A stretch of 64,000 nucleotides of DNA. It comes from Azospirillum oryzae. Its GTDB lineage: Bacteria; Pseudomonadota; Alphaproteobacteria; Azospirillales; Azospirillaceae. The notes beneath the pieces were generated by a model, which saw only the letters and a list, made by a program, of their open reading frames with translations, was not told the origin of the DNA and ran no database searches. A program made the translations under genes and the position numbers. The stretch covers positions 310,001 through 374,000 of the forward strand of contig NZ_VTTM01000006.1 of the NCBI RefSeq assembly GCF_008364795.1. The letters are read 5' to 3'. Position 1 is the stretch's first letter; each line of letters begins with the position of its first letter. Below are positions 41,405 to 52,944 of the stretch, one piece after another.

Positions 41405-44400
41405 ACGCTTCCGCCCTTCTCGCTTCGCGGCGCTTCCTGCCGCTGTTCCTCGCCCAGTTCCTCGGCGCTTTCGGCGACAATGTGCTGCGCGGCGCCATCG
41501 CCGTGCTGGCGGTGTACGGCGTGTCCGGGAATGGCGCCCTGAGCGGGGCGATGGTCTCGACGCTGGCGGCGGGCGCCTTCACCCTGCCCTTCCTGCTGCT
41601 GTCCGCCACCGCCGGCCAGCTGGCCGACCGCTACGACCGCACGCTGATCGCCCGCGCCGTCAAGCTGGCGGAGATCGGCCTGATGGCCGTGGCGTCCTGG
41701 GGCATCGTCGCCGCCGATCTGCCCGTCCTGATCATCGCGCTGGTCGGCATGGGCGCCCATTCGACGATGTTCGGGCCGGTCAAATACGGCCTGCTGCCCG
41801 ACCTGCTCGCCCCGTCCGAGCTGACCGCCGCCAACGGTCTGGTCGAAGCCGGAACCTTCGTCGCCATCCTGTTGGGCACCATCGCCGGCGGCTCGCTGGC
41901 CCTGCTCCATCCCTGGGCGGTGCCGGGGCTGCTCGGCGCTTCCGCCGTGCTGGGTCTGGCCGCGTCGCTGTTCATCCCGCGCGCCGGCAACGCCGACCCG
42001 GCGGTGCGCGTCGGGCTGAATCCGCTGTCGGTGACGGTGCGGGTGCTGCGCTCGGTCGCCGGCGACAGGGCGTCGATGCGGGCGATCCACGGCATCTCGG
42101 TGTTCTGGGGCGTCGGCGCGGTGGTGATGGCGCAATTCCCGTCCATCGCCCGCGAGACGCTGGGCACCGACAGCGGCGGCGCCACCCTGCTGCTGGCGGT
42201 GTTCGCCGTCGGCGTGGCGGCCGGATCGATGTTTGCCGGCCTCAGCCACCGCACGCCGTCCACCGCCGACGCCGGCCGCGCCGCGCTGGCCGGTCTGGTC
42301 GCCGCCCTGGCGGGTGCCGCCCTGCCCCTGCTGACGCCGGCAGTCCCCGCGGCGGAGCCGCTCTCGCCGCTGGCCCTGCTGGCCCAGCCCTGGGCGCTGC
42401 CGCTGCTGGCCGATCTGTTCGTCATCGCCGCCGCCGGCGGGGCCTTCGCCGTTCCGCTCTATGCGCTGATCCAGTACCGGGCGGCGGCGGGAACCCGCGC
42501 CCGCGTCATCGCTACCGCCAATGTGGTCAACGCGCTCTACATGGTGGCCGGCTCGGCCGCTGCCGCCGCGATGCTGGCGCTGGGCTTCTCGCCGCTGGCG
42601 GTCGCCTCCGTGGGCGGTGCCAGCATGCTGGTCGCGGTGGTGATGGCGCTCGCCGTCGATGCCCAGGCGCTGATGCGCGCCGTCTTCCGCGGCCTGTTCC
42701 GACTGGCCTTCCGTGTCGAGGTACGCGGGGCGGAGCATCTGGCCGGTCTCGACGGTGCCGCCGTCGTGACGCCGAACCACCAGTCCTTCCTGGACGGCGC
42801 GCTGCTCGCCGCCTTCCTGCCGGGCATGCGCTTCGCGGTCGATACCCACATCGCCAAGCTGGCACTGGTCAAGCCGTTCCTGGCGATCGCCGACCATGTG
42901 ACCATCGACCCGACCAACCCGCTCGGCACCCGAATCCTGGCCCGCGCACTCGCCGACGGCGACAAGGTCTGCGTCTTTCCGGAGGGGCGGATCACCGTCA
43001 CCGGGTCGCTGATGAAGATCAACGGCGGCCCCGGCATGCTTGCCGACAAGGCGCGCTGCCCGGTGGTGCCGGTCTGCATCGAGGGCGCCCAGCGTTCGAT
43101 CCTGTCGCGCATGCATGGCCGGCTGCGGCTAGGCCTGTTCCCGCGGATCACCATCACCGTGCTGCCGCCGGTCATGACGCCCGAGGTTGGCGGCCCCAAT
43201 GGCGGTCTAATCGGCAAGAAGCGGCGCGCCGCCCTGAAGTCCTGGCTTTCGCGCGTGATGACGGAGAGCGTCTTCGCCGCCCGCCCGCGGCCCGAGACGC
43301 TGATGCTGGCCCTGCTCGATGCCCGGGCCAAGACCGGGGCGCGGGAGGATGCCGTCCAGGACGGCGACTTCTCCACCCTGTCCTACCGCGCGCTGGCGGC
43401 CCGTGCCCTGGTGCTTGGCCGCATCCTGACCAAGGGCACGGACGCGAACGAGCCGGTGGGCGTGCTGCTGCCGACCGCCTCGCCGACGGCAGCGGTGTTC
43501 TTCGGCCTCGCCGCCCATGGCCGGCCGGCCGCCATGCTGAACTTCACCGCCGGCCATGAGTCGGTGAAGGCCGCCTGCCGCGCCGCCGGGGTGCGCCGGA
43601 TCGTCACCTCTGCCCAGTTCGTCGAAAAGGCCCGCCTCGGCGCCCTGGTCGAGACGCTGGCCGCCGACCACGCCATCATCCATCTCGAAGACGTCAAGGG
43701 CGGGCTGCGGCTGGGCGACAAGCTGCGCGCTTTGGCGGCGCTGGTCGCCCCGGAGCGGCTGCTGCCGCCGCAGGGAAGCCGCGACGACATCGCCGCCATC
43801 CTCTTCACCTCCGGGTCGGAGGGACCGCCCAAGGGCGTGGCGCTCAGCCACGGCAACCTGCTCGCCAACATGGCGCAGGTGGCGTCGGTGGTGGACTTCA
43901 ACCGGCAGGACGTGGTGTTCAACTGCCTGCCCGTCTTCCACTCCTTCGGCCTGACCGGCGGCATGCTTCTGCCGATCCTGAACGGCGTGAAGACGGTGCT
44001 CTACCCCAACCCGCGCCATGTCCGGCTGATCCCTGAACTGGTCTACCAGACCAACGCCACCGTCCTGTTCGGTACCGACTTCTTCCTGAACGCCTGGGCG
44101 CGGTCCGCCGATCCCTACGACTACCGCTCGCTGCGCCTCGTCTTCGCCGGGGCGGAGCGTCTCCAGGACGAGACCCGGCGCGTCTACACCGAACGGCTGC
44201 GCGTCCATCTGCTGGAGGGCTACGGCACCACCGAGACCGCGCCGGTGATCGCCGTCAATACCCCTGCCCGCTTCCGCTCCGGCAGCGTCGGGCAGGCCCT
44301 GCCCGGCATCGAGACCGAGCTGGTGCCGGTGCCCGGCGTCGATGCCGGCGGGCGGCTGCGGGTGCGCGGGCCGAACGTGATGAAGGGTTACCTGCACGCC

Positions 44401-44826
44401 GACCGTCCCGGCGTGATCCAGCCGCCGGCCGATGGTTGGCACGACACCGGCGACATCGTCGAAATCGACGCCGACGGCTTCATCCGCATCGTCGGCCGGG
44501 TCAAGCGCTTCGCCAAGTTGGCGGGCGAGATGATCCCGCTCGGCCTCGTCGAAGAGCTGGCAAGCCTCGCCGATCCGGACGCCACGCACGCCGCCGTCGC
44601 CCTGCCCGACGCCAAGCGCGGCGAGCGGATCGTGCTGGCGACGACCAGCAGCGCGCTGTCTCGCGACGCGCTGGTCGCCGCCGCAAGGACCAGGGGAGCA
44701 CCCGAGATCGCCATTCCGCGCGACATCCTGCGCATCGACGCCGTCCCGCTGCTGGGCACCGGCAAGACCGACTATCCGGCCGTGACGCGCTTCGTCGCCG
44801 ACATCGCCGCCAAGGAGCCTGCATGA
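41401..44826 (+). CDS. aas: Aas-like fusion: MFS transporter, acyltransferase and acyl-ACP/CoA ligase
   Basis: About 1141 residues in three domains. Residues 1-410 are an MFS permease like LplT (SRRFLPLFLAQFLGAFGDNVLR). Residues about 430-620 are a PlsC acyltransferase with H-x4-D in TPNHQSFLDGALLA and an FPEGRITVTGSLMKINGG block. Residues about 640-1141 are an AMP-forming ligase with LFTSGSEGPPKGVALSHGN, NCLPVFHSFGLTGG and GYGTTETAP. In E. coli the last two form Aas and LplT is separate; together they flip lysophospholipids inward and re-acylate them. It overlaps the TetR gene by four bases and the next gene by four. Confidence 0.93.
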   Translation: MNASALLASRRFLPLFLAQFLGAFGDNVLRGAIAVLAVYGVSGNGALSGAMVSTLAAGAFTLPFLLLSATAGQLADRYDRTLIARAVKLAEIGLMAVASWGIVAADLPVLIIALVGMGAHSTMFGPVKYGLLPDLLAPSELTAANGLVEAGTFVAILLGTIAGGSLALLHPWAVPGLLGASAVLGLAASLFIPRAGNADPAVRVGLNPLSVTVRVLRSVAGDRASMRAIHGISVFWGVGAVVMAQFPSIARETLGTDSGGATLLLAVFAVGVAAGSMFAGLSHRTPSTADAGRAALAGLVAALAGAALPLLTPAVPAAEPLSPLALLAQPWALPLLADLFVIAAAGGAFAVPLYALIQYRAAAGTRARVIATANVVNALYMVAGSAAAAAMLALGFSPLAVASVGGASMLVAVVMALAVDAQALMRAVFRGLFRLAFRVEVRGAEHLAGLDGAAVVTPNHQSFLDGALLAAFLPGMRFAVDTHIAKLALVKPFLAIADHVTIDPTNPLGTRILARALADGDKVCVFPEGRITVTGSLMKINGGPGMLADKARCPVVPVCIEGAQRSILSRMHGRLRLGLFPRITITVLPPVMTPEVGGPNGGLIGKKRRAALKSWLSRVMTESVFAARPRPETLMLALLDARAKTGAREDAVQDGDFSTLSYRALAARALVLGRILTKGTDANEPVGVLLPTASPTAAVFFGLAAHGRPAAMLNFTAGHESVKAACRAAGVRRIVTSAQFVEKARLGALVETLAADHAIIHLEDVKGGLRLGDKLRALAALVAPERLLPPQGSRDDIAAILFTSGSEGPPKGVALSHGNLLANMAQVASVVDFNRQDVVFNCLPVFHSFGLTGGMLLPILNGVKTVLYPNPRHVRLIPELVYQTNATVLFGTDFFLNAWARSADPYDYRSLRLVFAGAERLQDETRRVYTERLRVHLLEGYGTTETAPVIAVNTPARFRSGSVGQALPGIETELVPVPGVDAGGRLRVRGPNVMKGYLHADRPGVIQPPADGWHDTGDIVEIDADGFIRIVGRVKRFAKLAGEMIPLGLVEELASLADPDATHAAVALPDAKRGERIVLATTSSALSRDALVAAARTRGAPEIAIPRDILRIDAVPLLGTGKTDYPAVTRFVADIAAKEPA

Positions 44827-45515
44827 TGGAAACCTCCGCAACCGCCGCCAAGGCTGCCGCCGACCGGCGCCCCATCGCCACCCGGTCGGCCCGCTGGGCG
44901 CAACGGCTGGCGGCGTGGCTGACCACGACGCCCGTGACTCCCAACCAGATCTCTTTGCTGTCGGCGGTGTGGGCGGCAATCGGCGGCGCGCTGCTGCTGC
45001 AGGGTGGTGTGCTGGCCTGGATCGGCGCAGCGCTGTGCGTCCAACTGCGCCTTGTGTGCAACCTGCTCGACGGCATGGTCGCGGTGGAGGGCGGCAAGGG
45101 ATCGCCGGTCGGCGCGCTCTACAACGAGATCCCCGACCGCGTCGCCGACACCGCCTTCCTGGTGCCGTTGGGCTACGCCGCCGGCCTGCCCTGGCTCGGC
45201 TGGGCGGCGGCGCTCGCCGCCATGATGACCGCCTATGTCCGCACCTTCGGCGGCGCCCTCGGGCTGGCGCAGGATTTCGGTGGCGTGATGGCCAAGCAGC
45301 GCCGCATGGCGGCTCTCACCGTCGCCCTGCTCGCCCAGGCGCTCGAGCATGCGCTTTGGGGGACGAGGTACAGCCTGCTCGCGGCGGCCTGGATCATCAT
45401 GGCCGGCAGCCTGCTGACCGTCGCGACGCGCACGCTCGGCATCGCCCGCCGCCTGAAAATCCAGCATCCGAACGCCCAACATCTGGAAGCCCATAAACCG
45501 GAGGCCCGGTCATGA
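44823..45515 (+). CDS. CDP-alcohol phosphatidyltransferase family protein with altered signature
   Basis: About 230 residues with several membrane segments. The family signature DG-x2-AR-x8-G-x3-D-x3-D appears here as DGMVAV, then G, then Y-N-E-I-P-D-R-V-A-D. The Arg of AR is Val and the third acid is Asn, while the first Asp and the final Asp are kept. Similar variants occur in the YnbA-like branch. It would transfer a phosphatidyl group from CDP-diacylglycerol to an unknown alcohol. AAGGAG precedes the overlapping ATG 44823. The N-terminal 25 residues and the C-terminal 20 are hydrophilic. Confidence 0.85.
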   Translation: MMETSATAAKAAADRRPIATRSARWAQRLAAWLTTTPVTPNQISLLSAVWAAIGGALLLQGGVLAWIGAALCVQLRLVCNLLDGMVAVEGGKGSPVGALYNEIPDRVADTAFLVPLGYAAGLPWLGWAAALAAMMTAYVRTFGGALGLAQDFGGVMAKQRRMAALTVALLAQALEHALWGTRYSLLAAAWIIMAGSLLTVATRTLGIARRLKIQHPNAQHLEAHKPEARS

Positions 45516-46186
45516 TCCCTCTTTTCCAACCCGCACTCCGCCATGGCCTGCTCGGACTGACCCGCCTGCTGGTCGGCGCCCGCGCGAGCTGGGAAGGCAG
45601 CGCTCCCGTGGATGTCCCGCGCATCTACTTCGCCAACCACACCAGCCACCTCGACACGCTCGCCGTCATGGCGGCCCTGCCGGCGAAGCTGCGGGCACGC
45701 ACGCATCCGGTGGCGGCGCTCGACTATTGGGGCGGCTCGGCCCTGCGCCGCGCGGTGGCGGTGGGTTGCCTGAACGCGCTGCTGGTCGACCGCACCGGCA
45801 AGGCGACGGCAGAGGTGATGGACGCCATGGCGGCGGTGCTGGAAAGCGGACAGTCGCTGATCCTGTTCCCTGAGGGAACCCGTGGCGACGGCACCGTGGC
45901 TCCGTTCAAGAGCGGCCTCTATCATCTCTCCCAACGGGTGCCGAATGCCGAACTGGTGCCCGTCTTCATCGAGAACCTGCACCGCGTGATGCCGAAGGGT
46001 ATGCCGCTGCTGGTGCCGCTGATCTGCACCATGCGCTTCGGCGCACCCCTGGAACCGGTCGCGGGGGAGGAAAAGGCGGCCTTCCTGGAGCGGGCGCGCG
46101 ATGCGCTGGTGTCGCTGTCCGGGCCCAAATCCCAATCCAATCCCCAGTCCAACTCCCCGTCCTCTGGCCAACGGACCGCCCAATGA
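45512..46186 (+). CDS. 1-acyl-glycerol-3-phosphate acyltransferase family protein (PlsC-like)
   Basis: About 224 residues. The catalytic H-x4-D is FANHTSHLDTLAV and the glycerophosphate-binding block is LFPEGTRGDGTVAPFKSGLYHL. It adds an acyl chain to lysophosphatidate or a related lysolipid, giving the substrate of the downstream CDP-diacylglycerol synthase. The C-terminus ends in a low-complexity Ser/Asn/Pro/Gln tail. Overlaps both neighbours by four bases. Confidence 0.92.
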   Translation: MIPLFQPALRHGLLGLTRLLVGARASWEGSAPVDVPRIYFANHTSHLDTLAVMAALPAKLRARTHPVAALDYWGGSALRRAVAVGCLNALLVDRTGKATAEVMDAMAAVLESGQSLILFPEGTRGDGTVAPFKSGLYHLSQRVPNAELVPVFIENLHRVMPKGMPLLVPLICTMRFGAPLEPVAGEEKAAFLERARDALVSLSGPKSQSNPQSNSPSSGQRTAQ

Positions 46187-47160
46187 GCAGCGTGATGACC
46201 GCAGTGACGAGCTTCTTCACCACCACCGACCCGCTGTTCCTCTGGCTGTCGGGCGCCGCCCTGGGCCTGCTGGTCGTCGCCACCCTGATCGGCGCCGTCC
46301 TGGCCTATCGCGTGCGGACACCGGCCGGGCGCGACACCGTGCGCAACCTGAACGCCCGCATCCGTTCCTGGTGGGTGATGGTGGCGCTGTTCGCGGCGGC
46401 GATGCTGCTGGGCAGCGTGGTGACGCTGGTCCTGTTCACCCTGCTCTCCTATCTGGCGTTGCGCGAGTTCCTCACGCTGACGCCGACCCGGCGCGGCGAC
46501 CATGCCGGGCTGTTCCTGTCCTTCTTCGTGGTCGTGCCGCTGCAGTACTGGCTGATTGGGGTCGGCTGGTACGGGCTGTTCTCGATCTTCATCCCCGTCT
46601 ACGTGTTCATGGCGCTGCCGTCGCTGTCGGTGTTGGGCGCCGACGCCACCGATTTCCTGACCCGCACCGCCAAGGCGCAGTGGGGACTGATGCTGGCGGT
46701 CTACTGCACCAGCCACGCGCCGGCCCTGCTGTGGCTCGACATCCCGGGCTACCGGCTGCCCAGCGCCCTGCTGCTGCTGTACCTGATGACGGTGGCGCAG
46801 CTGAGCGACGTCTTCCAGTATGTCTTCGGCAAGCTGTGGGGCAAGACCCGGCTGTCGCCCGGCATCAGCCCGTCCAAGACGGTAGAGGGGCTGATCGGCG
46901 GCGGGCTGACCGCCGTTGCCATCGGCACCGCGCTGCACGTCATCACGCCCTTCACGCCGCTCCAGGCGGCGGGGATGTCGCTGACGATCGTGACGGCGGG
47001 ATTCTTCGGCGGCTTCGTCCTGTCGGCAATGAAGCGCGACCTCGGGGTCAAGGATTGGGGCACCATGATCGAGGGTCATGGCGGCGTCCTCGACCGCCTC
47101 GATTCCATCGTGTTCTCGGCACCGCTGTTCTTCCACCTCACGCGCTACTGGTTCACCTGA
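46183..47160 (+). CDS. Phosphatidate cytidylyltransferase (CdsA family)
   Basis: About 325 residues with about eight membrane helices. The CDS family signature is complete: SAMKRDLGVKDWG followed by GHGGVLDRLDS. It makes CDP-diacylglycerol from phosphatidate and CTP. A second copy beside the essential cdsA is likely, since the gene sits in a regulated cassette with a lysolipid acyltransferase and a CDP-alcohol transferase. E. coli ynbB is a comparable accessory copy. A short CCGGC-GTT-GCCGG hairpin (47205-47217) lies after the stop. Confidence 0.93.
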   Translation: MSSVMTAVTSFFTTTDPLFLWLSGAALGLLVVATLIGAVLAYRVRTPAGRDTVRNLNARIRSWWVMVALFAAAMLLGSVVTLVLFTLLSYLALREFLTLTPTRRGDHAGLFLSFFVVVPLQYWLIGVGWYGLFSIFIPVYVFMALPSLSVLGADATDFLTRTAKAQWGLMLAVYCTSHAPALLWLDIPGYRLPSALLLLYLMTVAQLSDVFQYVFGKLWGKTRLSPGISPSKTVEGLIGGGLTAVAIGTALHVITPFTPLQAAGMSLTIVTAGFFGGFVLSAMKRDLGVKDWGTMIEGHGGVLDRLDSIVFSAPLFFHLTRYWFT

Positions 47161-47293
47161 CCAAGCTTCCCGCTCCACAACGCCCGCGCGCCCTGTTCGT
47201 GGGGCCGGCGTTGCCGGTTCCAAGCGCAGCCATGGGAATCAGCCGGATATGCCATTGATCCAGGTGAAAATTTTCGGTGGAGGGAGGGCACTC
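47161..47293. other. Convergent intergenic region after the phospholipid cassette
   Basis: 133 bases between convergent genes. Apart from the short 5-bp stem at 47205-47217 and a CATTGATCCAGGTGAAAATTTTC patch without a recognised role, nothing stands out. No classical terminator is visible. Confidence 0.4.
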
Positions 47294-47572
47294 TCACCCA
47301 ACATGAAGCGCAAACCCCAAAGCATCCACGATCAAGACGGATTGCCGTGCCCGATAACGGAATGTCACCCGCGTTCTGCCGCTGTCCTCTTCCATTCCCA
47401 GTTCATGCACTTGGTAAACCATGCCTCTCTTCAACTCTTCCATGAATACTTCGGGTTTGAGCCCGAGGAGGGGAGCCACGCATGTTGCATCGAACACCAA
47501 GCTGCCGGCCTGGTCCCTTCCTGCGACTTGCGTGCCGACGAGTGTCTGCGGCCTTGCCTGTGAACTGGTCAT
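47294..47572 (-). CDS. DUF6522 family protein
   Basis: About 92 residues, small and acidic-to-neutral. The core VFDATCVAPLLGLKPEVFMEEL, GMVYQVHELGMEEDSGRTRVTF and the tail RQSVLIVDALG look like the DUF6522 family, found as far as I recall near denitrification genes. ATG 47572 gives the family's usual length. A TTG-N8-CAA box lies 65 bases upstream, which fits oxygen- or NO-responsive expression together with the nor genes. Function is unknown. Confidence 0.65.
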   Translation of the reverse strand: MTSSQARPQTLVGTQVAGRDQAGSLVFDATCVAPLLGLKPEVFMEELKRGMVYQVHELGMEEDSGRTRVTFRYRARQSVLIVDALGFALHVG

Positions 47573-47636
47573 GTGCGTCACCCGATTGCCGATAACGAGG
47601 TACAGGACAGTATGACACCGTCGACAGAGGGTCTGT

Positions 47637-47650
47637 TTGCGATTCGGCAA
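47637..47650 (-). promoter_or_regulatory. FNR/NNR-like box upstream of DUF6522 gene
   Basis: TTGCGATTCGGCAA has the TTG-N8-CAA layout of Crp/Fnr-family sites, and the wider GTTTGC / GCAAAC arms form a perfect 6-bp inverted repeat. Centred about 72 bases before ATG 47572, it would place a class II start site near 47602. The inner AT/AT bases of the classic box are not kept. A strong AGGAGGTGA further upstream (near 47672-47680) is unexplained. Confidence 0.55.
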
Positions 47651-47711
47651 ACCCGCCGCCGCAACAGGTCTTCACCTCCTAAAACACTTGGTCATCGCGT
47701 TGCTTTAGAGA

Positions 47712-48386
47712 TCAACGGGCTTTGGCAGGATCGCCGTACTGGATGGCCTGCCCCTCGCGATGGGTCTCGAGGCCGAAGCGGCCGGCCATCTGGTGCAGGG
47801 CGTCGCGGTCCTTCTGGATGGCCACCAGGCTGGTGATGGCGAAGGTCGAAAGCTCGCGATCGGGGGAATTCGACGCCTCGGTCTGGTAGAGATCGACCAG
47901 CCTGTCGTGCAGCCGCAGCTGGGCTTCGACATAGGTTTTGCCGAACGCCTCGCCGCTCGCCTCCGACAGCGATTGAACCGCCTTGGCAGACAGATCCTCC
48001 CGCGCGTTGGCCGGGTTGGTGACGGCTCCGGCGGCGCCGAAACGGTCCGCTTCCTCCTGCTTCAGCTTGCTCGCCGGCGGCAGATTGCGGGACGAGGCCA
48101 GGCGCTCGATCTCGCTTCCGAGCGTCCTTTGGGTGTCCACGATGCGCTGTACCAGTGCGCGCAGCGCATCGTCGGTCGCCTTCTCTGCGGCAATGCGTCC
48201 CAATTCGGCCTGCCCCCGACTGGCGAGGGCGGCTTCCTTGAGGAACAGGGCGTCCTCATAGGGCAGCGACTGGCCGGGCTGGGGCGGCACCCGTGGATTG
48301 GGATCCGGCCGGAGGTTGGCTTGCGACCAGACCGGGGCCGGCATCAAGGCGAACCCCAACAGGGCGAGTGCGGCGATCTTGCGCAT
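47712..48386 (-). CDS. DUF4142 family exported protein
   Basis: About 224 residues with a signal peptide (MRKIAALALLGFALMPA, cleavage near VWSQA). The body is helical, with ALFLKEAALASRGQAELGRIAAEKA and ATDDALRALVQRIVDTQRTL typical of DUF4142. Predicted periplasmic four-helix bundle, function unknown. It starts 23 bases after norD on the same strand, so it may be carried on the nor transcript. AAGGAGAG precedes the ATG. Confidence 0.82.
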   Translation of the reverse strand: MRKIAALALLGFALMPAPVWSQANLRPDPNPRVPPQPGQSLPYEDALFLKEAALASRGQAELGRIAAEKATDDALRALVQRIVDTQRTLGSEIERLASSRNLPPASKLKQEEADRFGAAGAVTNPANAREDLSAKAVQSLSEASGEAFGKTYVEAQLRLHDRLVDLYQTEASNSPDRELSTFAITSLVAIQKDRDALHQMAGRFGLETHREGQAIQYGDPAKAR

Positions 48387-48409
48387 GGCGGCTCTCCTTC
48401 GGGGGTCCG

Positions 48410-50326
48410 TCACCCCGTCAACTGGCGGTAAAGGGCGGGCAGCGCCGCGGACAGGCGGCCCACATGCGGGAAGATGGCATAGGCGCCGGGGCCGAAGATG
48501 AAGGGGAGATAGTCGCGCCCCTTCTCGTCCACCGTGACGCCGAACAGCTTCAGCCCGGCCCGACGGGCCTCCAGCACAGCCATCCGGGTGTCCTCGACGG
48601 CGTGGCGGCCTTCGTAATGGTCGGTGTCGTTGGGCTTGCCGTCCGTCAGGATCAGCAGCAGGCGGTGCGTGCGGGGACGATCCTTCAACTGGGCGGTAGC
48701 GTGGCGGAGGGCCGCCCCCATGCGGGTGTAGCGGCCGGGCCGCAGCGCCTGGATACGGCGCAGGACGCGGGCGTTCAGCGGTTGTCGGAAATCTTTCACT
48801 GTGCGCACCTCCACCCGCTGCCGGCGGTGCGAGGTGAAGGTCAGGATGGCGTGCTCGTCGCCGCAGGCGGTCAGCCCGTGGGTTAGGACCAGCAGCGCCT
48901 CCTTCTCCACGTCGAGCACGCGGCGGTCCTCCACGTAACTGTCGGTCGACAGCGACACGTCGACCAGGACGCAGACCGACAGGTCACGGGCGATGTTGCG
49001 CACGGCGGTGAACACCCGGTCCGATCCGCAGCCGCCGGCGCGGCGGTCGGCGACCGACGCGACCAGGGCGGACAGGTCGAGTTCGTCGCCGTCGGGCTGG
49101 GCGGGAAGGCGCTGGCGCCGGGGGCGCATCGCCTCGAACTGGCGCCGGACCAGACGGATGCGGCGCAGCGCGCCATCCTCCGGCCGCCAGTCCTCCCCTT
49201 CCAGCGCCGCCGGTTCGGCGATCACGCGGCAGTGGTCCAGCAGGTAGCGGCGGTGTTTCCAATCCCATTCGGGGTACAGGACCTCGGCGGTAAGCGGTTC
49301 AAGGTCGGCATCCGCGGGCGCAAGATCGAGGTCGAGCTTGAGGCGGGTGGCCGCCCGGCGCTCGTGCTGACCGAGCGCGATCTCGTCGAGGTCTTCGGCG
49401 GCCTTGCGGGCGTTCTCCGCGTCGTCATCCTCGACCTTGCGGTTCAGGTTGACCATCTCGGCCAAGCCGAGGATCTTCTCGAAGCGGTTCAGCATCAGAG
49501 GATCGTCGCGCTGCGTCTGGTCGCTGTTCCGCCGCGAAGCCTTGCGGCGCTTGCCGTCGGCATCCTCGCCGCTTCCGGCCTCATCCTCCGTTCCGGCGGT
49601 GGGTGCGCTGCCGGCGGGCGGAGCCGACACCTCCCCCCACAGCGGCACCGGCAGGAAGGGACGATAATCGGGAGCGGAGCAAATGCCGTCGAGCGGCGCC
49701 GCCGGGTCCGCGGCCAAAACCCACAGCGTCCGGTCGGGCTGGATGTCGGCACCGAGCAGAGCCATGACCAACGCCTCCACCGCGGCCTCCTGCCCGGTCA
49801 GGCGCCGGGCCGGCCGGGCCGCGCGAAGGGCGGCGCACAGGCGGTCGTGCAGCGGGCGCAGTCCGGGCAGGCTTTCGAGCGCCCGGCCGGTGGCCAAGCG
49901 GGCAGTGCGCAGGCGGACAATGTCGGCCTGCCGCGGGTCGTCCGGGAGCGGAAGCGCCGGCGGCGCATGGGCGAAGAAGGCGGCCAGCCACTCGTAGAGT
50001 CCGGCATTGAGCGAGCGCTCGGCGAACAGGTCGATGCTGTCCGGCAGGTGAAGCGTCACGCCGTCGTAGCGCGGGCGGGCGAGCTTTTCGACGTCCAGCC
50101 CAAGGCGCTGGCGCAGGCCGAGCCGGTGGTGGGAGGTCTCGGCGGTGCCGGCGGCGAGGCGGACGGCGCCGGGGCCGCCCATCGCGCGGAACAGCACGCC
50201 GAGGCGGACGCGCAGGTCGTCCAGCCGGACCGCAGCTTCCGGATGGTGCCGGTAGGAGGCGGTGTTGCCGACGAGGCGGTGCCACAGGCCGCCGACGAAT
50301 TCCTCCGGTTCCCAGAAAGATGCCAT
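48410..50326 (-). CDS. norD: Nitric oxide reductase activation protein NorD
   Basis: About 638 residues. The N-terminal half is helical; the middle has a charged low-complexity stretch around 205-235 (DEAGSGEDADGKRRKASRRN). The C-terminal 190 residues form a von Willebrand type A domain with the MIDAS motif DVSLSTDS near residue 456 and LILTDGKPND further on. NorD works with the NorQ ATPase to insert or activate the iron site of NorB. It follows norQ after eight bases. An open frame extends further upstream but the start MASFWEPEEF at 50326 fits the family. Confidence 0.93.
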   Translation of the reverse strand: MASFWEPEEFVGGLWHRLVGNTASYRHHPEAAVRLDDLRVRLGVLFRAMGGPGAVRLAAGTAETSHHRLGLRQRLGLDVEKLARPRYDGVTLHLPDSIDLFAERSLNAGLYEWLAAFFAHAPPALPLPDDPRQADIVRLRTARLATGRALESLPGLRPLHDRLCAALRAARPARRLTGQEAAVEALVMALLGADIQPDRTLWVLAADPAAPLDGICSAPDYRPFLPVPLWGEVSAPPAGSAPTAGTEDEAGSGEDADGKRRKASRRNSDQTQRDDPLMLNRFEKILGLAEMVNLNRKVEDDDAENARKAAEDLDEIALGQHERRAATRLKLDLDLAPADADLEPLTAEVLYPEWDWKHRRYLLDHCRVIAEPAALEGEDWRPEDGALRRIRLVRRQFEAMRPRRQRLPAQPDGDELDLSALVASVADRRAGGCGSDRVFTAVRNIARDLSVCVLVDVSLSTDSYVEDRRVLDVEKEALLVLTHGLTACGDEHAILTFTSHRRQRVEVRTVKDFRQPLNARVLRRIQALRPGRYTRMGAALRHATAQLKDRPRTHRLLLILTDGKPNDTDHYEGRHAVEDTRMAVLEARRAGLKLFGVTVDEKGRDYLPFIFGPGAYAIFPHVGRLSAALPALYRQLTG

Positions 50327-50334
50327 GGCGTCCC

Positions 50335-52944
<2,610 letters not shown>

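Noticed and set aside
41311..43116. A 600-codon open frame on the minus strand opposite the Aas-like fusion gene
   Set aside because: Low-complexity Gln/Gly/Arg composition, antisense to a well-supported gene with intact motifs. Typical high-GC shadow frame.
47403..47675. Alternative frame starting right behind AGGAGG near the DUF6522 gene
   Set aside because: The GTG is fused to the Shine-Dalgarno-like sequence with no spacing, and the product is Arg/Gly-rich without family resemblance, while the DUF6522 frame has a conserved-looking core.
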